A stretch of DNA of 7,448 nt from Clostridia bacterium (lineage in GTDB: Bacteria; Bacillota_A; Clostridia; Christensenellales; UBA1242). This document shows positions 1 through 4,350 of the stretch, in pieces. The DNA lies in assembly GCA_017466005.1 (NCBI GenBank), contig JAFTUZ010000155.1, positions 1-7,448 of the forward strand, read 5' to 3'. A model generated the notes under the pieces. The model saw nothing but the letters and a program-made list of their open reading frames with translations, was not told the origin of the DNA and ran no database searches. Position numbers and translations under genes: made by a program. How positions within the stretch are numbered: the first letter of the stretch is position 1; the number at the start of each line of letters is the position of its first letter.

Positions 1-1
1 T

Positions 2-138
2 AATTTGTTGCATTTTGCCAGTGTTGTTGATTATGTAAAAACGTTGACGGGTACGAAATTTTAGCAAGTGTTGACGGAGTAATTGAGGAGTATTTTGATA
101 GTCAAACTAACGAGTGGTATTATATTTACTTAGATTAA
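2..138 (+). CDS. 3' end of a small CDS, apparently frameshifted
   Basis: Two frames together look like the end of one protein. The frame starting at base 2 is open to a TAG at 62-64 (NLLHFASVVDYVK...). The frame ending in TAA at 136-138 is open from base 31 and reads KNVDGYEILASVDGVIEE followed by an aromatic- and acid-rich tail ending YYIYLD. That second frame contains no ATG, GTG or TTG, so it cannot begin on its own inside the window. The two join smoothly if reading slips back one base at the A-run 37-41. This may be a real frameshift (broken gene), a sequencing indel in the A-run, or programmed slippage; no classical slippery heptamer is in the right phase. No family is recognised. A rho-independent terminator follows immediately. 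Confidence 0.45.
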
Positions 139-168
139 GGGGTTGTCAACCCCTTTTTTATTTTATTT
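137..168 (+). terminator. Rho-independent terminator
   Basis: Arms AAGGGG (137-142) and CCCCTT (150-155), with the loop region TTGTCAA itself palindromic, followed by a run of T (154-159) and more T-rich sequence. It overlaps the TAA stop of the upstream frame. Its core (GGGGTTG...CAACCCC) is the same motif that carries the -35 of several sigma-A promoters later in the window, but no -10 follows here. Confidence 0.85.
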
Positions 169-262
169 TGAAATTTCTTTAATTTTATCGGGGATCGATA
201 TATTATATGTAGATTGGTTCGGAAATATTACAAATATTTTCGGCGAATTTCTTTTGCAAAAA

Positions 263-294
263 GTGTAATATTTCAGTCGGCGCCGACATATAAT
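263..294 (+). promoter_or_regulatory. Alternative-sigma-type promoter P1
   Basis: GTGTAATA (ATA at 268-270), 16-bp spacer, CATATAAT at 287-294. The spacer holds a perfect 12-bp palindrome, GTCGGCGCCGAC (276-287), touching the -10, a possible operator. It serves the CDS at 326. Confidence 0.65.
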
Positions 295-325
295 GTAATA
301 TAAATAATTAAAGGAGTTGGTAATT

Positions 326-604
326 ATGTTTACTGCGTTGGCTATTGTAAGTGCTTTAGGTATTGTTGCTTTAAGTGGAGGGGAAACTACAAAACAACAA
401 AAATCAACAGTTAAAAAATATTCTGTAGAATATTGTAAACAAAACCTCAACCAAAACGTTTTTGACAGTTGGAACTGCCAAGACATAGCGTACCAATTAC
501 AAGATAATTGGTTAAAAGACGACCTGGAGTATTTACTACGAAACGGGTACACTTTTCAACGTGCTATTGAAGAATTTGTAGAAAAAGGTAGAATTAAATT
601 GTAG
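326..604 (+). CDS. 92-aa protein with N-terminal membrane segment, unknown function
   Basis: Start chosen at ATG 326, 9 nt after AAGGAG (311-316). An in-frame TTG at 317 lies against the Shine-Dalgarno and is rejected. Residues 2-17 (FTALAIVSALGIVALS) form a hydrophobic stretch long enough for one membrane pass or a signal anchor with no obvious cleavage site. A Lys-rich linker follows, then a soluble tail of about 65 residues with YSVEYCKQNLNQNVFDSW and a predicted helical end AIEEFVEKGRIKL. The segment NVFDSWNCQDIAYQL and the AIEEF motif suggest a small helical domain, but no family is recognised. The gene stands alone between promoter P1 and a terminator. The last codons are part of a 23-nt tandem duplication that also builds the terminator. 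Likely a small membrane-anchored phage protein; function unknown. Confidence 0.85.
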   Translation: MFTALAIVSALGIVALSGGETTKQQKSTVKKYSVEYCKQNLNQNVFDSWNCQDIAYQLQDNWLKDDLEYLLRNGYTFQRAIEEFVEKGRIKL

Positions 605-616
605 AAAAAGGTAGAA
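576..616 (+). repeat. 23-nt tandem duplication across a stop codon
   Basis: TTGTAGAAAAAGGTAGAA occurs at 576-593 and again at 599-616 (offset 23). The first copy is coding; the second contains the stop TAG (602-604) and the left arm of the terminator. Confidence 0.8.
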
Positions 617-634
617 AAAGTTTCTACCTTTTTT
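605..634 (+). terminator. Terminator formed by a duplicated gene end
   Basis: Arms AAAAAGGTAGAAA (605-617) and TTTCTACCTTTTT (621-633) form a perfect 13-bp stem with loop AAG, with flanking A and T runs on both sides, so it could work in both directions. The left arm is a copy of coding sequence at 582-594. Confidence 0.85.
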
Positions 635-643
635 CACGAATTT

Positions 644-673
644 GAGTATATATTTGGTATTTGTACATATAAT
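644..673 (+). promoter_or_regulatory. Alternative-sigma-type promoter P2
   Basis: GAGTATA (ATA at 648-650), 15-bp spacer, CATATAAT at 666-673. It lies directly upstream of the 23-aa gene at 714. Confidence 0.6.
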
Positions 674-713
674 ATTAATGTAATAAGTAATTAGAAAAAA
701 GGAGTTGGCAAAT

Positions 714-785
714 ATGTTATTAATTTTAGTAGGTTTAGGTTTAGCAAGTGTGGCAACAATTTTAATGGCAAATGAAGAATTTTAA
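714..785 (+). CDS. 23-aa single-pass membrane micropeptide
   Basis: ATG 714 lies 9 nt after AGGAG (700-704), the same geometry as the larger genes, and the frame runs to TAA 783-785. The peptide MLLILVGLGLASVATILMA plus NEEF is almost entirely hydrophobic for about 19 residues and ends in an acidic tail, as expected of a small single-pass membrane peptide. Its hydrophobic part resembles the N-terminal segment of the 92-aa protein at 326 (ALAIVSALGIVAL). It has its own promoter (P2) and is followed by a hairpin and sigma-A promoter. Known small phage membrane peptides include holin-like, superinfection-exclusion and host-protein-binding types; nothing in the sequence decides between them. The chief doubt is its short length, offset by the good RBS and dedicated promoter. 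Confidence 0.7.
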   Translation: MLLILVGLGLASVATILMANEEF

Positions 786-797
786 TTACATAGGGCA

Positions 798-826
798 TTG
801 ACATACTGTTAATGCCATGCTATAAT
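798..826 (+). promoter_or_regulatory. Sigma-A promoter S1 inside a hairpin
   Basis: Perfect TTGACA (798-803), 17-bp spacer, TATAAT (821-826) with an extended TG at 818-819. The -35 lies inside a dyad: GGCATTGACA (794-803) pairs with TGTTAATGCC (807-816) with one G-T pair and a 3-nt loop. Likely host RNA polymerase promoter for the 962 gene. Confidence 0.85.
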
Positions 827-845
827 AAAAGTGTAATAAAAACTA

Positions 846-870
846 GCAGTAAAAACTTATTCGGACGAGT
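846..870 (+). repeat. Leader box copy 1
   Basis: GCAGTAAAAACTTATTCGGA followed by CGAGT, between sigma-A promoter S1 and promoter P3. TATTC begins 48 nt before the ATA of the downstream -35. One of six copies in the window. Confidence 0.7.
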
Positions 871-900
871 GTAACAAAAAAAGAAAAAAGTTTCAAAAAA

Positions 901-932
901 GTGTAATAAAGCAACTCAGATATACATACAAT
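901..932 (+). promoter_or_regulatory. Alternative-sigma-type promoter P3
   Basis: GTGTAATA (ATA at 906-908), 16-bp spacer, CATACAAT at 925-932. The -10 equals the Bacillus sigma-E consensus as I recall it. It serves the gene at 962. Confidence 0.65.
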
Positions 933-961
933 ATAATATAACAAATAAAGGAGATGTTAAT

Positions 962-1213
962 ATGTTAGTTAGTAAAAAAATTGATACATTTATGGAAAGT
1001 TTAAAAAATGTGGAAAATGTTAAGGTAGAGGCAGTATTTGACAACTTCGAGGGAGAGCAAGTATTTGATTACTGGTACGTGGTAATAAAAGGGGAAAAAA
1101 CAAATATTTTCAAAATTTATAGCAAAAAACGTATGTCAAGAATTGGTGTATATTGTTGTAAAAACTTCAGAGCACAAGAACATATGTTAGAAGAAATTAA
1201 AAACTGCTTATAA
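962..1213 (+). CDS. 83-aa protein, unknown function
   Basis: ATG 962 lies 8 nt after AAAGGAG (947-953). The protein begins MLVSKK and looks like a small alpha/beta domain: an N-terminal helix (about 6-18), then probable strands NVKVEAVF, YWYVVIKG, NIFKIYSKK and IGVYCC, then a C-terminal helix HMLEEIKNCL. No family is recognised. Two adjacent cysteines (CC near residue 65) and a penultimate Cys are present without a metal-binding pattern. It is transcribed from S1 and P3 and followed by a clear terminator, so it is a single-gene unit. Promoter, RBS and first codons nearly repeat those at 2513-2560, yet the rest of the protein is unrelated to the gene at 2550. Confidence 0.85.
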   Translation: MLVSKKIDTFMESLKNVENVKVEAVFDNFEGEQVFDYWYVVIKGEKTNIFKIYSKKRMSRIGVYCCKNFRAQEHMLEEIKNCL

Positions 1214-1225
1214 TAGCAGTAAAAC

Positions 1226-1259
1226 CGGCAGAACCCGTTTATAACGGGTTTTTTTGCCG
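1226..1259 (+). terminator. Rho-independent terminator
   Basis: Inner stem AACCCGTT (1232-1239)/AACGGGTT (1243-1250) with loop TAT and a run of seven T (1249-1255). A second outer pair CGGCA/TGCCG (1226-1230/1255-1259) closes around it. Ends the 962 transcript. Confidence 0.9.
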
Positions 1260-1276
1260 TTTCCGAGTAGTTGGAA

Positions 1277-1423
1277 GGGCAACGGGAAAAACGTTTTAAA
1301 CCGGCGGAAAATCGGCGAGTTAGCGCCTGCTAACTTGTAAGCGCTCCCAATTTTCTTTGCCCCGATATTTATAGGGCAACAGCAATTTGCTCGAGTCTTT
1401 GTGTAAAATTACACAATCCAAAC
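1277..1423 (+). other. GC-richer intergenic element, copy A
   Basis: Non-coding gap between the terminator at 1226-1259 and promoter P4. In order it holds an ACGGGAAAAACGTTTT segment (1282-1297), the dyad GTTAGC-GCCT-GCTAAC (1319-1334), a GCCC...GGGC hairpin around ATATTTATA (about 1358-1379), AGCAATTTGCTCGAG, and the dyad TTGTGTAAAATTACACAA (1399-1416) followed by TCCAAAC. Copy C (5608-5712) has the same order. Copy B (3950-4082) is mainly inverted. GC content is visibly above that of the neighbours, pointing to a structured RNA or a protein-binding DNA site. No promoter facing into it is evident on either strand. Confidence 0.6.
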
Positions 1424-1466
1424 CCATGTCCGAGTGGAAAATATTTTCACTTTTTGCCGCAAAATA

Positions 1467-1496
1467 GTTGTATTTTTGATGGAAGTAACATATAAT
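1467..1496 (+). promoter_or_regulatory. Alternative-sigma-type promoter P4 (divergent -35)
   Basis: GTTGTA (GTA rather than ATA at 1470-1472), 16-bp spacer, CATATAAT at 1489-1496. It is the only promoter found for the 47-aa gene at 1526, and the weakest match of the set. Confidence 0.55.
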
Positions 1497-1525
1497 AGGA
1501 ATATAAACAGAAAGGAGATGTTAAT

Positions 1526-1669
1526 ATGTTAGTTCAAAAATATTTAATTAATATCAAAACTCCAAAAGGTACACACGTTCAGGTGAAATGTTTTAACAAC
1601 GTGGAACAGTTGGAAAAATGGGTTCTAACGCAGTACAAATCTTTTGATTATACATGGAAATTAATTTAA
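1526..1669 (+). CDS. 47-aa protein, unknown function
   Basis: ATG 1526 lies 8 nt after AAAGGAG (1511-1517) and the frame ends at TAA 1667-1669. The sequence starts MLVQKYLINIKTPKG and reads as two beta-strands (YLINIKT, THVQVKCF) followed by a helix (NVEQLEKWVLTQY) and a last strand (YTWKLI), a compact beta-beta-alpha-beta pattern. Other small proteins here (1838, 4351, 6833) share the pattern of strands followed by a helix introduced by N/D/T-x-(V/I)-E. That may mean a common fold or only convergence of tiny domains; sequence identity is too low to say. Expressed from P4 alone; the hairpin of S2 begins five bases after the stop. Confidence 0.75.
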   Translation: MLVQKYLINIKTPKGTHVQVKCFNNVEQLEKWVLTQYKSFDYTWKLI

Positions 1670-1677
1670 AAACGGGG

Positions 1678-1706
1678 TTGACTTACAACCCCACCCATGC
1701 TATAAT
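1678..1706 (+). promoter_or_regulatory. Sigma-A promoter S2 inside a hairpin
   Basis: TTGACT (1678-1683), 17-bp spacer, TATAAT (1701-1706) with extended TG. The -35 is part of the dyad GGGGTTG-ACTTA-CAACCCC (1674-1692). Confidence 0.85.
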
Positions 1707-1720
1707 GTAATTGTAAATAA

Positions 1721-1744
1721 GAAGTACAAATTATTCGGACGGGT
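1721..1744 (+). repeat. Leader box copy 2
   Basis: GAAGTACAAATTATTCGGAC followed by GGGT, between S2 and P5; TATTC begins 48 nt before the downstream -35 ATA. Confidence 0.65.
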
Positions 1745-1753
1745 TTTAAAAAA

Positions 1754-1775
1754 GTTTCAAAAATGTTTCAAAAAA
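1754..1775 (+). repeat. Phased 11-nt A-tract repeat upstream of P5
   Basis: GTTTCAAAAAT (1754-1764) and GTTTCAAAAAA (1765-1775) are tandem, 11 nt apart, and abut GAGTATA. The same pair recurs at 4943-4964, in near form at 6751-6771 and, cut by the window end, at 7430-7448. Possible UP-element-like or activator site. Confidence 0.6.
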
Positions 1776-1806
1776 GAGTATAATTTAATTGTTTCTTACA
1801 TACAAT
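1776..1806 (+). promoter_or_regulatory. Alternative-sigma-type promoter P5
   Basis: GAGTATA (ATA at 1780-1782), 16-bp spacer, CATACAAT at 1799-1806. A second TATAAT lies just downstream of this -10. Confidence 0.65.
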
Positions 1807-1837
1807 ATAATATAAATAATTAAAGGAGAGTGTTAAT

Positions 1838-2047
1838 ATGTTAGAAGTTAATAGCCGTGAACAATTAATTGAAGTGTTAGCAAATTTAGATTGGGCGGAG
1901 TTTATTACAATTCAAGTCGGAAATATGTCAATAGATTTATTTTACGATAATTTTGAAAAAGTTGTAATATTTGACCGTTGCGAGTGGGTATTTGATACAC
2001 TAGACGAAGTTGAAAATTATATTTGTAGCGAGTACGGGTTACGATAA
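1838..2047 (+). CDS. 69-aa acidic protein, unknown function
   Basis: ATG 1838 follows an AAAGGAG RBS. The protein is acidic (MLEVNSREQLIEVLANLDWAE at the N-terminus, DTLDEVENYICSEYG at the C-terminus). It reads as an N-terminal helix, three strands (FITIQVG, MSIDLFYD, KVVIFDRCEW) and a C-terminal helix. Small acidic proteins of this sort are common among phage inhibitors of host enzymes, but no specific family or target is recognisable. It is transcribed from S2 and P5. The stop codon lies inside the right arm of an 11-bp perfect hairpin (2031-2055), so the last three codons are part of the 3' structure. Confidence 0.85.
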   Translation: MLEVNSREQLIEVLANLDWAEFITIQVGNMSIDLFYDNFEKVVIFDRCEWVFDTLDEVENYICSEYGLR

Positions 2048-2055
2048 CCCGTACT
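2031..2055 (+). terminator. 11-bp perfect hairpin over the stop codon, no T-tract
   Basis: AGTACGGGTTA (2031-2041) pairs fully with TAACCCGTACT (2045-2055), loop CGA. Only two T follow, so it is a 3'-end hairpin or a weak terminator rather than a classical one. Confidence 0.5.
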
Positions 2056-2082
2056 TCCAAATTTCAAAAAGTTTTCAAAAAA

Positions 2083-2113
2083 GAGTATATTTTATGTCAA
2101 ATTGGCATATAAT
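2083..2113 (+). promoter_or_regulatory. Alternative-sigma-type promoter P6
   Basis: GAGTATA (ATA at 2087-2089), 16-bp spacer, CATATAAT at 2106-2113. Only promoter found for the gene at 2149. Confidence 0.65.
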
Positions 2114-2148
2114 ATAATATAAATAAAAAAATAAAGGGGTTGGCAAAT

Positions 2149-2469
2149 ATGGAAAATGTAAAAGTTATTAACAAATTTGATTCAGTGGTTACTGGTTTAA
2201 AAGGTAGCGAAGTTGCTTACGTAACACCAAACGGGTTACAATTTGTAATAATTGCAAGAGGTTGTAATTATTATGGAAACCCAACTTTCCACCTATACAT
2301 GGACAGCGAGTCCATGGAAAAAGTAAAAAATTGTAAAAACCGTTGCGGACGTGTGTTACTAAACAAAAAAACTCAAATGCGTTACTTAACATTTACTAGC
2401 TACAATTTGTCAAGTAGTTTAGCACACTTATTTGAAAAAAGTGGAATTGAAACAGGACTTGAAAAATAG
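2149..2469 (+). CDS. 106-aa protein, unknown function
   Basis: ATG 2149 lies 9 nt after the RBS variant AAAGGGG (2133-2139). An in-frame TTG at 2140 touches the RBS and is not used. The protein begins MENVKVINKFDSVV and contains strand-like segments EVAYVTPNG, LQFVIIARGCNYYG and TFHLYMD, then a basic Cys-containing stretch around KNCKNRCGRVLLNKK, and ends in a helix-like SSLAHLFEKSGIETG. The C-x3-C pair has no second pair nearby, so a zinc ribbon is not supported. It shares the start MENVK and the AAAGGGG RBS with the HNH/AP2 gene at 3037, suggesting copied leader and start sequence. No family is recognised. Confidence 0.85.
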   Translation: MENVKVINKFDSVVTGLKGSEVAYVTPNGLQFVIIARGCNYYGNPTFHLYMDSESMEKVKNCKNRCGRVLLNKKTQMRYLTFTSYNLSSSLAHLFEKSGIETGLEK

Positions 2470-2489
2470 TTCTGTTTCTTTTCCAAAAA

Positions 2490-2520
2490 GAGTATATTTT
2501 AAATCGAAAGTACATATAAT
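2490..2520 (+). promoter_or_regulatory. Alternative-sigma-type promoter P7
   Basis: GAGTATA (ATA at 2494-2496), 16-bp spacer, CATATAAT at 2513-2520. No sigma-A promoter and no terminator lie between the genes at 2149 and 2550, so read-through is also possible. Confidence 0.65.
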
Positions 2521-2549
2521 ATAATATAACAAATAAAGGAGATGTTAAT

Positions 2550-2789
2550 ATGTTAGTTAATAAAAATTATAAAAATGCAACAAAAGAGTTCCAAATTTAT
2601 TTAAACGTTTGCTTGCGTGGAGTTTATAACAGTAATATTCAAGTAAAACAAAATACAATAAAATATGCTATGTACGACGACGCCGATTACAATACAATTT
2701 TTGAAATTATGGAATTTGAAATGGCGGACGGCAAAAAATTTGAAATTTACTTCGAACCTAAAGGGCGAAAATATTTTAAACAAATTTAG
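2550..2789 (+). CDS. 79-aa protein, unknown function
   Basis: ATG 2550 lies after AAAGGAG. The protein starts MLVNKNYKNATKEFQIYLNV and is rich in aromatic and acidic residues. Strand-like segments FQIYLNVCL, TIKYAMYDD, TIFEIMEFEM and KFEIYFEPKG suggest an all-beta or beta-rich small domain with a beta-hairpin around the MADGKK turn. No family is recognised. The promoter, RBS and first codons are nearly identical to those of the gene at 962, after which the sequences diverge completely. The S3 hairpin begins six bases after the stop. Confidence 0.85.
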   Translation: MLVNKNYKNATKEFQIYLNVCLRGVYNSNIQVKQNTIKYAMYDDADYNTIFEIMEFEMADGKKFEIYFEPKGRKYFKQI

Positions 2790-2798
2790 CAAATTGGG

Positions 2799-2827
2799 TG
2801 GACAAATAGTTCCACCCATGCTATAAT
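2799..2827 (+). promoter_or_regulatory. Sigma-A promoter S3 inside a hairpin
   Basis: TGGACA (2799-2804), 17-bp spacer, TATAAT (2822-2827) with extended TG. The -35 overlaps the left arm GGGTGGA (2796-2802), which pairs with TCCACCC (2811-2817). The change TTGACA to TGGACA is matched by a change in the opposite arm. Confidence 0.8.
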
Positions 2828-2872
2828 AAATATGTAGATAAGAAATAAGTAAAAAGCAAAAAGTTTCAAATA

Positions 2873-2904
2873 GTTGTAATATTTCAGTAAAATGGACATA
2901 TAAT
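2873..2904 (+). promoter_or_regulatory. Alternative-sigma-type promoter P8
   Basis: GTTGTAATA (ATA at 2879-2881), 15-bp spacer, CATATAAT at 2897-2904. It is upstream of a leader box and of P9, not of an ORF. Confidence 0.6.
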
Positions 2905-2911
2905 ATAGTAA

Positions 2912-2936
2912 GTAGTAAAAACTTATTCAAACGGGT
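2912..2936 (+). repeat. Leader box copy 3
   Basis: GTAGTAAAAACTTATTCAAA followed by CGGGT, between P8 and P9; TATTC begins 43 nt before the P9 ATA. GG of the core is AA here. Confidence 0.65.
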
Positions 2937-2964
2937 AGTAATTTAAAAAATGTTTCAAAAAAAT

Positions 2965-2993
2965 GTATAATATCTGTGTTACTTACATATAAT
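2965..2993 (+). promoter_or_regulatory. Alternative-sigma-type promoter P9
   Basis: GTATA (ATA at 2967-2969), 16-bp spacer, CATATAAT at 2986-2993. Proximal promoter of the HNH/AP2 gene. Confidence 0.65.
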
Positions 2994-3036
2994 ATAGTAA
3001 GTAACAAAACAAAAAAACATAAAGGGGTTTGATACT

Positions 3037-3498
3037 ATGGAAAATGTTAAACGAGTGAAAGTATTTACAAAAAACGGGAAAAAAGCATACATAATTGAAA
3101 TGGGTCCAATTACTTTAAAAACTGCAAAACGTTTAAAAGTATATGCAGCAAATGATGGGTATTTATGCTACGATAACAAATTTGGAGAACGTTGTATGTT
3201 TACACGTTACCTAATGGGAGTTATTAACCCAGACGAAGTTGTAACATATAAAAACGGGAACCACTTAGATTTACGTATTGAAAATTTAGAAGTAATTTCT
3301 AAAGGGGAACGTGGAAAACGTAACTTGTCAAGTGAAAAAGGGCAAAAAATTGAGCCAGGTATTTACTACATTGAACGTGAACAACAGTACATGGTAAGCC
3401 ATGTTGACCAATTTGGTAAACGCCATTGCCCACGCGCCAAAACACTTGAGGAAGCACGTAAAAAACTTCAAAAATTACAAAATATTTACAAAAAATAA
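3037..3498 (+). CDS. HNH-like (degenerate) plus AP2-like DNA-binding protein
   Basis: ATG 3037 lies 9 nt after AAAGGGG (3021-3027). Residues about 50-98 match the shape of phage HNH_3 nucleases: RYLMGVI, then VVTYKNGNHLDLRIENLEV, then GERGKRN. In that family the centre normally reads DH-x-(N/D)-G-x3-(D/N)NR-x2-NL. Here the catalytic His position is Tyr71 and the Asn before Arg is Leu79, while Asn83 is kept, so nuclease activity is doubtful. Residues about 107-145 (GIYYIEREQQYMVSHVD, FGKRH, TLEEARKKL) have the layout of an AP2-type DNA-binding domain, often fused to phage HNH endonucleases. The N-terminal 45 residues are uncharacterised. I infer a retired homing-type endonuclease kept as a DNA-binding protein, perhaps a regulator. 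It has three upstream promoters (S3, P8, P9). Confidence 0.85.
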   Translation: MENVKRVKVFTKNGKKAYIIEMGPITLKTAKRLKVYAANDGYLCYDNKFGERCMFTRYLMGVINPDEVVTYKNGNHLDLRIENLEVISKGERGKRNLSSEKGQKIEPGIYYIEREQQYMVSHVDQFGKRHCPRAKTLEEARKKLQKLQNIYKK

Positions 3499-3512
3499 TT
3501 GCTAAAAGGGGG

Positions 3513-3541
3513 TTGGCAACCCCCTCTATCTATGCTATAAT
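3513..3541 (+). promoter_or_regulatory. Sigma-A promoter S4 inside a hairpin
   Basis: TTGGCA (3513-3518), 17-bp spacer, TATAAT (3536-3541) with extended TG. The -35 forms the centre of GGGGGTTGGCAACCCCC (3508-3524). Confidence 0.8.
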
Positions 3542-3605
3542 GTATTTGTAGATAGGAAATACTTAAAAAACAACAAAAAATAAAAAGCAAAAAAGTTTCA
3601 AATTT

Positions 3606-3636
3606 GAGTATAATTTCTATCGGAAGTACATATAAT
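3606..3636 (+). promoter_or_regulatory. Alternative-sigma-type promoter P10
   Basis: GAGTATA (ATA at 3610-3612), 16-bp spacer containing TCGGAAGTA, CATATAAT at 3629-3636. Confidence 0.65.
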
Positions 3637-3669
3637 ATAATAAGAAAGTTAATTAAAGGAGATGTTAAT

Positions 3670-3882
3670 ATGTTTACATTATTAGGTCAATTAAAAGAAT
3701 TACAAGCAAATAACCCACGCTACGCAAATTTATTTTACCGTTTGGAAACTGGAAAAGTTGTAGTTTGCTTAGAAGAAACATTTTACGATTATGATTTCGA
3801 ACCGGCAAAATTAATGGAAATTCTACAAAATTATTGCTACGAATGGTACAATAGTGTAGAAATTGAAGTTTATTTCAATTAA
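3670..3882 (+). CDS. 70-aa acidic protein, unknown function
   Basis: Start ATG 3670, 8 nt after AAAGGAG (3655-3661). The frame is open upstream to a TTG at 3604, but that lies within promoter P10 and is not a start. The protein begins MFTLLGQLKELQANNPRYANLFYRLETG, an N-terminal helix, then strands KVVVCLEETFYDYDF, a helix PAKLMEILQNYCYEWY, and a last strand VEIEVYFN. Acidic and aromatic, with no recognised family. Transcribed from S4 and P10 and closed by a terminator that starts five bases after the stop. Confidence 0.85.
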   Translation: MFTLLGQLKELQANNPRYANLFYRLETGKVVVCLEETFYDYDFEPAKLMEILQNYCYEWYNSVEIEVYFN

Positions 3883-3887
3883 TATTG

Positions 3888-3909
3888 GAGGGCAACTGCC
3901 CTCTTTTAT
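3888..3909 (+). terminator. Rho-independent terminator
   Basis: GAGGGC (3888-3893) pairs with GCCCTC (3898-3903), loop AACT, followed by TTTTATT. Confidence 0.8.
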
Positions 3910-3949
3910 TATCGCGGAAGTCGTTAAGAATCCCCTCAACCATACGAAG

Positions 3950-4082
3950 AAAACGTGATTTTCCCGTTTCCCAATCGCCAACCCAGCGCCGGGTAAGCGC
4001 TTACCTTTGTGTAAAATTACACCAAGTGCCGAGGAAAATGCTTTGCCCCTATAATTGGGCGCCTGGGAGAAATTGCTAACGA
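3950..4082 (-). other. GC-richer intergenic element, copy B (inverted)
   Basis: Non-coding gap after the terminator at 3888-3909. Read on the - strand it shows GTTAGC, CCCAATTATAGGGGCAAAGC, CCTCGG, then the dyad at 4007-4024 (TTGTGTAAAATTACACCA on +), matching the order in copies A and C. Next to that dyad is a perfect 14-bp palindrome, GGTAAGCGCTTACC (3992-4005), and farther out an ACGGGAAAA...ACGTTTT segment related to 1282-1297 of copy A, now on the other side. The parts are thus partly rearranged relative to A. No ORF of credible composition is present; the + frame 3885-4079 is an artefact. Confidence 0.55.
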
Positions 4083-4095
4083 ATTTCTGGAAACA

Positions 4096-4125
4096 GTAAT
4101 AATTTCGTTAGTTCGTACATATAAT
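4096..4125 (+). promoter_or_regulatory. Alternative-sigma-type promoter P11
   Basis: GTAATA (ATA at 4099-4101), 16-bp spacer, CATATAAT at 4118-4125. The -35 and spacer lie within a dyad CTAACGAA (4076-4083)/TTCGTTAG (4104-4111). No ORF follows directly. Confidence 0.55.
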
Positions 4126-4153
4126 ATATTGGTCCCCTCTCAAATAATATTAA

Positions 4154-4169
4154 TTTCAAATATTTGAAA
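4154..4169. repeat. Perfect 16-bp palindrome
   Basis: TTTCAAATATTTGAAA in the non-coding stretch between P11 and P12; operator-like or the 3' hairpin of a short P11 transcript. Confidence 0.5.
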
Positions 4170-4173
4170 ATAA

Positions 4174-4205
4174 TTGTAATATTGCCTGGAGTTTTAGTAT
4201 ATAAT
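4174..4205 (+). promoter_or_regulatory. Alternative-sigma-type promoter P12
   Basis: TTGTAATA (ATA at 4179-4181), 16-bp spacer, TATATAAT at 4198-4205 (T in place of the usual C). A further TATAAT lies at 4210-4215 without a -35 at proper distance. Confidence 0.5.
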
Positions 4206-4235
4206 GTAGTATAATAAAAGTAACAACAAGAACTA

Positions 4236-4259
4236 GCAACTAGAAGTATTCGGACGGGC
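4236..4259 (+). repeat. Leader box copy 4
   Basis: GCAACTAGAAGTATTCGGAC followed by GGGC, between P12 and P13; TATTC begins 43 nt before the P13 ATA. The left half is diverged. Confidence 0.55.
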
Positions 4260-4284
4260 AACAAATTAAAAAAAGTTTCAAAAA

Positions 4285-4316
4285 GTAGTATAATTTTATT
4301 CGGACGGACATATAAT
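4285..4316 (+). promoter_or_regulatory. Alternative-sigma-type promoter P13
   Basis: GTAGTATA (ATA at 4290-4292), 16-bp spacer containing TTATTCGGACGGA, CATATAAT at 4309-4316. The leader-box core thus reappears inside this spacer. Confidence 0.65.
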
Positions 4317-4350
4317 ATAATAAGAAAACAAAATAAAGGAGTTGGGTTAC

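Noticed and set aside
119..149. - strand sigma-A promoter, TTGACA at 149-144 and TATAAT at 124-119
   Set aside because: The spacer is 19 bp and no - strand gene lies ahead within the window; the TTGACA is explained by the terminator core.
317..325. Upstream in-frame TTG starts at 317, 2140, 3604, 4342 and 6056
   Set aside because: They lie against the RBS or inside a promoter; the ATG 8-9 nt after the RBS is the consistent choice.
163..552. 129-codon open frame on the - strand
   Set aside because: It is antisense to the 326 gene and runs through promoter P1; it has no RBS, and the composition is that of a shadow frame.
954..968. Mini-frame ATG TTA ATA TGT TAG overlapping several start regions (962, 1526, 2550)
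   Set aside because: Its ATG touches the Shine-Dalgarno, leaving no spacing for initiation; it is a by-product of the conserved leader.
1319..1416. tRNA or known riboswitch in the dyad-rich gaps
   Set aside because: No GTTCRANNC T-loop, acceptor pairing or CCA-like end is seen, and no riboswitch core I know matches.
1754..1775. GTTTCA as the complement of an ECF sigma -35 (TGAAAC) on the - strand
   Set aside because: No CGT-type -10 at the proper distance on the - strand and no - strand gene to express.
2601..2930. 109-codon open frame on the - strand
   Set aside because: Antisense to the 2550 gene and promoters S3/P8; no Shine-Dalgarno and unlike the other proteins.
3885..4079. 64-codon frame on the + strand after the 3670 gene
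   Set aside because: Starts at the terminator, contains the repeated non-coding element, has no RBS and a Pro/Arg/Ser-rich composition unlike its neighbours.
4076..4264. Other - strand open frames in the gaps (4076-4264, 5609-5800, also 2189-2392 and 5295-5477)
   Set aside because: They run antisense through promoters, repeats or well-supported genes and lack ribosome binding sites.
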